Source of the DNA: an uncultured Clostridia bacterium
Lineage (GTDB): Bacteria; Bacillota; Clostridia; TANB77; CAG-508
Assembly: GCA_947623595.1 (NCBI GenBank)
Contig: CANQHC010000012.1
Location: 1 to 56,835 of the forward strand
Length of the DNA stretch: 56,835 nt
Reading direction: 5' to 3'
Part shown: positions 55,701 through 56,835 of the stretch, in pieces
Numbering within the stretch: the first letter of the stretch is position 1
Layout: the number at the start of each line of letters is the position of its first letter
Notes under the pieces: generated by a model
Database searches by the model: none
What the model was told of the DNA's origin: nothing
Seen by the model: only the letters and a program-made list of their open reading frames with translations
Position numbers and translations under genes: made by a program

Positions 55701-56835
55701 CCTGGAAGGTTATATCTTTTACTGCTGAATAGCCTTCTGGGGCTAATAGCTCTTTTAGGGTATATGTTTGGTCTAAGTTTCTTGCTTGTTCATATTGGTA
55801 TAAGTTTGGTATTTCTATTATTCCTTGGTCACTTGTTGTGTAATCTCCTAGTTTTTGTGTTCCTTTGAATAACCTAAATTTTGCTCCTTCTAAAGGTGTT
55901 TGTTCTTCTCCTTTTACTACTTTCTTTATTTGTAATTCGTATGTTGGAATTTTGTCATTTTCTAAGTTTAAATTAATTACTGGAATACTTCCGTTTTTTG
56001 TCACTTCTGCTTTTTTTACATTTGCTGGATTTCCTTCTATTTCTGGTGATGGTTCTTCTTGATTTTCTTCGCTATTTGTTACTTCTAAGAATTTTACACT
56101 ATATACTCCTTCATTATTTAATATTTTAAATCTTATTGGATTTGCTAAATAGTACCCTTCTGCTTTTACTTCTTCTAGAGTATATTCTGAGCCTATACTT
56201 AATCCACTTAATGTTATTTCTCCATTTGTATTGGTTGTTAAAGTTCTTCCGTTTTCAAAGTTTTTGCCTGTTAATTTGAAACGTATTCCACTTAGTTTCT
56301 TTGCTTCTCCTTCTGCTCCTTCTTCTTGCTTTTCTGCTTTCACAATCTTTAGACTTGCTTTTACTTCATCTTCTACTTGTATTTGTACTTTGTAACTTGA
56401 TGAAGTATCATCTTCACTTTCTTCTGCACTTTGTGGTGGTATTATTTTTATACTTTTTGCATTGTCTTGGGTTGTTTCTTCTTTTACTAGATCTAGTGCT
56501 CCATCTTTTTCTGTTGCTCTAAATCTTATTTCATTTTCATTTAATTCATAGTTTGTTGGTGTTTTTATTTCTTTTACTACATAGGTTCTATCTACATATA
56601 AGTCTTTTAATGTTAGCTTTCCATCTTCTCCTGTTACTTTTGTTTTTCCTTCTTGTTTTCCATCTTCTTGCTCTGCTTCCATTATGAAATATGTTGCTCC
56701 TGGTACTACTGTCTCATCTATTCCCTTTTGATATTTTATTAATTCTAAATCATATTGTTTTGCTATCATGAAACCTATTTTGTTTGGCTCTGTTTGTGTT
56801 CTGAATTTTCCTGCAGTGGTATCTAAGCTAAAGTA
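43705..56835 (-). CDS. Gene D: giant modular cell-surface protein with beta-propeller cassette (5' end outside window)
   Basis: The frame is open to the right edge. Residues upstream of the first in-window Met (YFSLDT..GKFRTQTEPNKIGF) match the conserved junction of the paralogues, so about 940 N-terminal residues are missing and the full protein would be near 5300 aa. In the window are four SpaA (56765-55290), 14 propeller repeats (55240-52580), an InlB-like repeat and a SpaA split by an insertion (51205-52165). Next come two MucBP, a second InlB-like repeat, a MucBP, an isopeptide-forming domain, a Cna-B and four DUF11. The stalk continues with isopeptide-forming/MucBP/isopeptide-forming modules, a Cna-B, an isopeptide-forming domain, four MucBP and the last DUF11-like domain. 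It ends SIKTGAEQ, membrane segment, and a basic tail with VVLDGKNVVIKKKKQK. The mid-stalk resembles gene A, the 3' end gene C. Confidence 0.87.
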   Translation of the reverse strand, partial: YFSLDTTAGKFRTQTEPNKIGFMIAKQYDLELIKYQKGIDETVVPGATYFIMEAEQEDGKQEGKTKVTGEDGKLTLKDLYVDRTYVVKEIKTPTNYELNENEIRFRATEKDGALDLVKEETTQDNAKSIKIIPPQSAEESEDDTSSSYKVQIQVEDEVKASLKIVKAEKQEEGAEGEAKKLSGIRFKLTGKNFENGRTLTTNTNGEITLSGLSIGSEYTLEEVKAEGYYLANPIRFKILNNEGVYSVKFLEVTNSEENQEEPSPEIEGNPANVKKAEVTKNGSIPVINLNLENDKIPTYELQIKKVVKGEEQTPLEGAKFRLFKGTQKLGDYTTSDQGIIEIPNLYQYEQARNLDQTYTLKELLAPEGYSAVKDITFQVSTDEEGLLVMDVKEGKVTNPTSDQEGTTITITIEDSPSFKLIKKDGEKADAGIEEEVYLPNTKFAIYNVDDGTEQLALDAKFNILGEKEIINGKEYHVLTTNDQGEIEANLREGLYKAVEIKASDDKYDITNNVYYFGIGTSRETKEELGVSLAASVGGSNEDRITSVVETSDGGFLVGGYFYSKEIKLSEEYILTSKGYEDGMIIKYNSEFEVEWATSVGGEKADNINSVAETSDGGFLVGGYFRSSSIEVGKYLLNRSGTTYSDGMIIKYEPVESNEKYEVEWATSVGGEKEDKITSVASTSDGGFVVGGYFCSGEIKISEEYTLRKKGIFYFDSAGMVIKYKPIESDEKYEVSWATSVGGDDRDHINSVAETSDGGFVVGGQFESSEIKLSEDYTLNCKGSIDGMIIKYVPDDANEGEYKVSWATSVGGSDWDEITSVTETEDREIVVGGTSDIGIIKYKRIEGEKKYELVWEDDINSSVSYIDGTKDGGIIVGTSSSIRKYRKIENKDEYELEWSKSIGGTINSVIETTDERFVVGGYFNSTSIQIGDYILENKGSSDGMIIKYEKKELANPTTITAKSIGGNSNDEITSVASTSDGGYIAVGYFNNIIQVGDYTLQSKGSNDGVIIKYDEKGQVEWATSVGGEKEDKITSVASTSDGGFVVGGSFSYSSIQVGEYKLNSYYSDDGMIIKYKTVENDKKYEVEWATSVGGNSSDEITSVVETSDGGFVVGGSFRSSIKAGDYTLENKGYFDGIIIKYKPVESDEKYEVEWATSVGGDDSEHIYSVAETSDGGFVVGGYFSSSIKVGEYTLNSKGADDGMIIKYKPVESDEKYEVEWATSVGREDNDYINSVAETSNGGFIVGGYFRSISIQAGDYILKRNSSNNSSDGMIIKYNPIESDEKYKVEWATSVGGSSGSDFIYSVAETSDRGFVVGEYFLSNSIKVGEYTLNSKGSEEGMIIKYIPDEKLGYKTQWAKSIGGSNNDAINSVTELKDGTILAGGYYNSKTIETDGKILNNNSNANGSSYYSDGMILKIANQVGVPEVEELEVKNYRKQFKITTDVHEIDGEKGGNISGEDKNPYETVKYGDESTRDIIMTPKEDYEIISVTVNGKEWPFEVNGADGSYTMDKFEDVKEDKHIVVTYSKKSNKIVIQKVDSKNKEPIAGVKFKLDQIEERSEPDKNIIGGLTDNSNTFYEPDRESDVTGEILGEMNKDADYHFVEQDGEDGEKYYVPTNSKTYLQKEAEARGEDPESITGVQGQTANSYFPLKLDEKEGKYFVVVNARVSSESSDYGYATINSSTTSPSYSTSTGRFMYISGTKTSAEYISNVIEGGKLQYLHLGYRKDSSKDTDEDQVVINSIKVYKAKELQYNFQEEKGEYKSSNKGKASTTSNSYIPINLTGYSGKYNLNFKAKVSSQSGDYGYVTVNDTETPAPKYSETNGRIVYESGTSQTDFKEYTKELQGGTKYYLHLGYYKDSSGDDGEDCFIVKDINVTLSDSEIYHTQVETNSKGEAITQVPYGRYSITELNTPEGYLPLEEPIIIDFKEESKAVIKQQVEVGETVGSEEQTNSQETSEEPIAKYDEDKQMYVIENVKKAKVVVHHYLKDELDEDGNPIPVADDQILEGNPDESYTAKPHLDIEKYQLVKDEEGNPETLGDPTGTFSADETIEVTYYYETRDIPLIVHHYIVETEEQVPLANGEKAQDEEYSGKENEEYTTKSLIEWAKDDETKTIDPKYELVEEPNNKNGTYEGNEVIVTYYYKAKEVKVTTKVKPHEEITELGERINVDGGTILGQDEDPYETVIYGDNSQNDIKATPEPGYSVKSITINEAPQEFTPNKEDRTVDISKFQAMTEDKEVVVEFERIPAKVITHHYIVETQTRVPSKEAGREVEDETQEGYVGKMYATSPSKDVKPNYECVSSTTNTSGYMEEKTIEVEYYYSIKDAQILKNEVSKTATEKITEENGKVKYTVKYEAEITEYIGKATITIVDTLPYELDEESQGELKGGVYDPSKKTITWTEEVNDIDTYTNAETGKISIEKVINVSFIDMDYSKTTFENKVTGKIKLEETGQEQNTEEATAQTTTEFRKDVQVTKIWDHTNNVYEIPTQVKVKLQKVRADGRKEDVEEYTLNNTNKVEDEGLGEHKEKWTYTFENLTKYDEDGEEIDYEIVEEPVEENDLKYYKSDIDNETKTIANTYNGPIISATKEAIPANGKGYVVEDENITYTITVRNDGGVEKEVTITDEIPDGTRFVENSIKIDGQETENTKEQLKEGIKVTVGPKAQKTLTFDVTVDKLPDGTFTKDIQNIAKVDNKPTEPTTNIVRKSNITFEKIAEPENGQTVKPGDEITYKIKVTNDGTLEKTVKVQDNIPDGTTFVEGSIKVTNAKIQTVANMQEDSTYTKKQLEEGIEILVNAGEEATLEFKVTVDENNENGTPIENTAMVDNEPSNKVTNTVIAPIIEVEKEAVVKGEKDFVVKQDEITYNIRVKNTGDLGENVVIKDNIPEGTRFVEGSITVNGEAIHRVNEQDVDMSSKTENDLKEGILVYVGAKQEDGTPAVTTLSFKVEVNEFKENSDEGEPEVTKEKLEGDIKNKATVKELVTAQTPEDPKVPEKEEKETKEVLTPIVTFEKKAQIVRKASVEKKQEEEEEKLDENGKQKLGKNEVTAEDEITYTIVVKNTGTKEATNIKVKDTVPTGTKLKETPENAQVQEEKEITWTIPSLPIGESKELTFTVIVNYAQEDYEIRNVAYVAEKETNETKTQYKKPEIKLETTVEKTGLEEVTLIDTPIYYTINYTATIENFVGKAVITIVDQLPYEIDQANSSLDKGVYDPEKKTITWTETVEDIDTYKVGEATTINRTKSISLKYIYTDEETLSGNIENTVTATTELKEPNPEKKEQPDNPDIPDEITVEREEKEDKHEVEVKIPAKVTVHHYFYDEEKQEETEIELAPSEEKEGIIGEHYTTSKSKKVPENYECKEEHPANQEGDMTKTPIEVNYYYTLKDETVGSKMTKTAKASKTIERQEQKTEQEDTDSEAKTVKVEVLTDEDGEVTYTIKYKVTIRDYIGRAKVTIVDTLPAPIDTTKSQLAKGNYNSSDNTITWEETIENINTYKEGNITEDKPEDGVVTDGTFEKTIEKQIKLVYNGQNPVENLVNTAKGTITTYYPDELKPAKPELEKKTDTKEDTSTVEQEYKVDKVVEKVWDDSNDYKGHRPEKINVQLTANGQTSLNGIVGVQETVKTKEFESVELSEANNWKHTFENLPKYDSFGNEIVYSVQESETNPGELQYYVQPPEVTITENQDAIQNAEGLTANQIGKIIVTNSSKLNHKQIESNITKEGTTEITNENRKVTYNITYHAVITNYEGDAILRITDTLPYEIDESKSSLDKGTYKTGERTITWEESYKDINTIRDGDKVIDITKQITVEFIDLDASLNAITNNVKGKIVFLEDETENEVEDSYDTNINITGKLVVKHVDKETGKEIPKVIQPGQPGNEQGDKPIDTTYGYEKDLKVGSDYQTENEEIPGYDWVGVEGNAEGKIEEGTTEVTYYYERKQAGKVTVRYVDEEGNDIKDPEVKEGKIGTKYEAEKEEFEEYEYVETTGDEINGTYDENEKEVVHHYKKIEARVVTRHLEKGTEKPLAMEETKEGHVGDQYETHRQVIPGYKEAEPEPENANGKMIKDPKTNNTIYVTYYYEKIPSGKITVKYLDKETGEEITRTIKPGEPGNEEGKEELKTTYAEELQGYVGERYETKEKEIPYYKYLEELAPTNKEGLYKEDNDTVIYYYQKLNFNFSVEKRITEASIDGKQVKVDKDGKIIKLEVVAKKVITSKVEVKYEVVVTNTGEIEGTANIKETLPDGFKVSESNPDYWKKQKDGTLIAEVKLNPGQSENLEVVAIWKNGNNNFGTMRNQVQITDTTNPANYLDSSKNDNESQADVVMSIKTGAEQKVLGVALGTIATAGLLVLLYQYQKYQKERNREIRHVVLDGKNVVIKKKKQK
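43820..44193 (-). repeat. 374-bp tract identical in genes C and D (copy in D)
   Basis: Identical to 29826-30199. Just beyond it (44351-44472) gene D instead has 122 bp identical to gene B (13262-13383), where gene C has diverged, so a recombination breakpoint lies between about 44194 and 44350. Confidence 0.85.
51205..52165 (-). other. Gene D: about 320-residue insertion inside a SpaA domain, with a duplicated module
   Basis: Genes A and B read directly from 'KL(E/D)..I' to '(V/I)(Q/E)TNS(Q/K)GEAIT' in their fifth SpaA. Gene D has about 320 extra residues at this loop. They contain two related modules of about 110 residues with the shared pattern 'YGY(A/V)T(I/V)N', '(S)YS..(T/N)GR', 'YLHLGY(R/Y)KDSS' and 'D(Q/C)..I..I.V'. 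The pattern suggests a jelly-roll or carbohydrate-binding-like fold, but I cannot name the family with certainty. The outer SpaA resumes intact, so this is a nested domain. Confidence 0.7.
52580..55240 (-). repeat. Gene D: 14 beta-propeller repeats
   Basis: The 14 units are the most regular of the three arrays, with 'SVAETSDGGFVVGGYF', 'IKVGEYTLNSKG', 'DGMIIKY' and 'EVEWATSVGG'. Units 5 and 6 are shortened. Unit 7 ends with EKKELANPTTITAKSIGG, which resembles the gene B linker and splits the array 7+7. The high similarity between neighbouring units suggests recent intragenic duplication or conversion. Confidence 0.8.

Noticed and set aside
43705..56769. Gene D starting at the Met codon at 56769
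   Set aside because: The frame stays open to 56835 and the upstream residues match the conserved internal junction of the paralogues, so this Met is internal and the gene is cut by the window edge.

Overview
This window is an AT-rich bacterial segment given over almost entirely to one gene family. Five tandem paralogues, all on the minus strand, encode giant modular surface proteins. The domains (SpaA/Cna-B, MucBP, DUF11-like, GLUG), the TATAAT/TTTACT promoters and the GGAGGT ribosome-binding sites point to a low-GC Gram-positive Firmicute. An uncultivated gut Clostridia-type organism is my guess, but no taxonomic marker gene is present. I saw no tRNA, rRNA, CRISPR array, transposase or housekeeping gene.

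Transcription runs from right to left. In that order the genes are D (43705-56835, 5' end outside the window, 4376 residues visible), C (29711-43351, 4546 aa), B (12616-29328, 5570 aa), A (585-12188, 3867 aa) and E (1-283, only the first 94 codons). The common plan is a lysine-rich cytosolic N-tail, one membrane segment, a conserved N-terminal region of about 900 residues, four SpaA-like domains, a central folded cassette, an InlB-like repeat, then a long stalk. The stalk is built from MucBP, Cna-B, DUF11-like and 'isopeptide-forming' fimbrial domains, followed by a C-terminal membrane segment and a basic tail. No LPXTG motif is present. The central cassette is a 14-repeat beta-propeller array (read here as 7+7 blades) in A, B and D, but a GLUG beta-solenoid in C.

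The four spacers (about 300-430 bp) are related to each other. Each carries an identical-format promoter (TTTACT, 17 bp, TATAAT) about 40-70 bp before the start codon, and a diverged conserved block upstream of it. A near-perfect 15-bp inverted repeat touches the -35 box in the two spacers that lack any other terminator. It is decayed in the two spacers that have a separate intrinsic terminator. Each gene therefore looks like its own transcription unit.

The paralogues are mosaics. Central cassettes group A/B/D against C, the mid-stalk groups A/D against B/C, and the anchor groups B/C/D against A. C and D share a 374-bp identical tract near their 3' ends. Together the genes look like a recombining set of very long cell-surface fibres with exchangeable modules, probably for adhesion or binding of host or microbial ligands. 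That role is inferred from domain families only.
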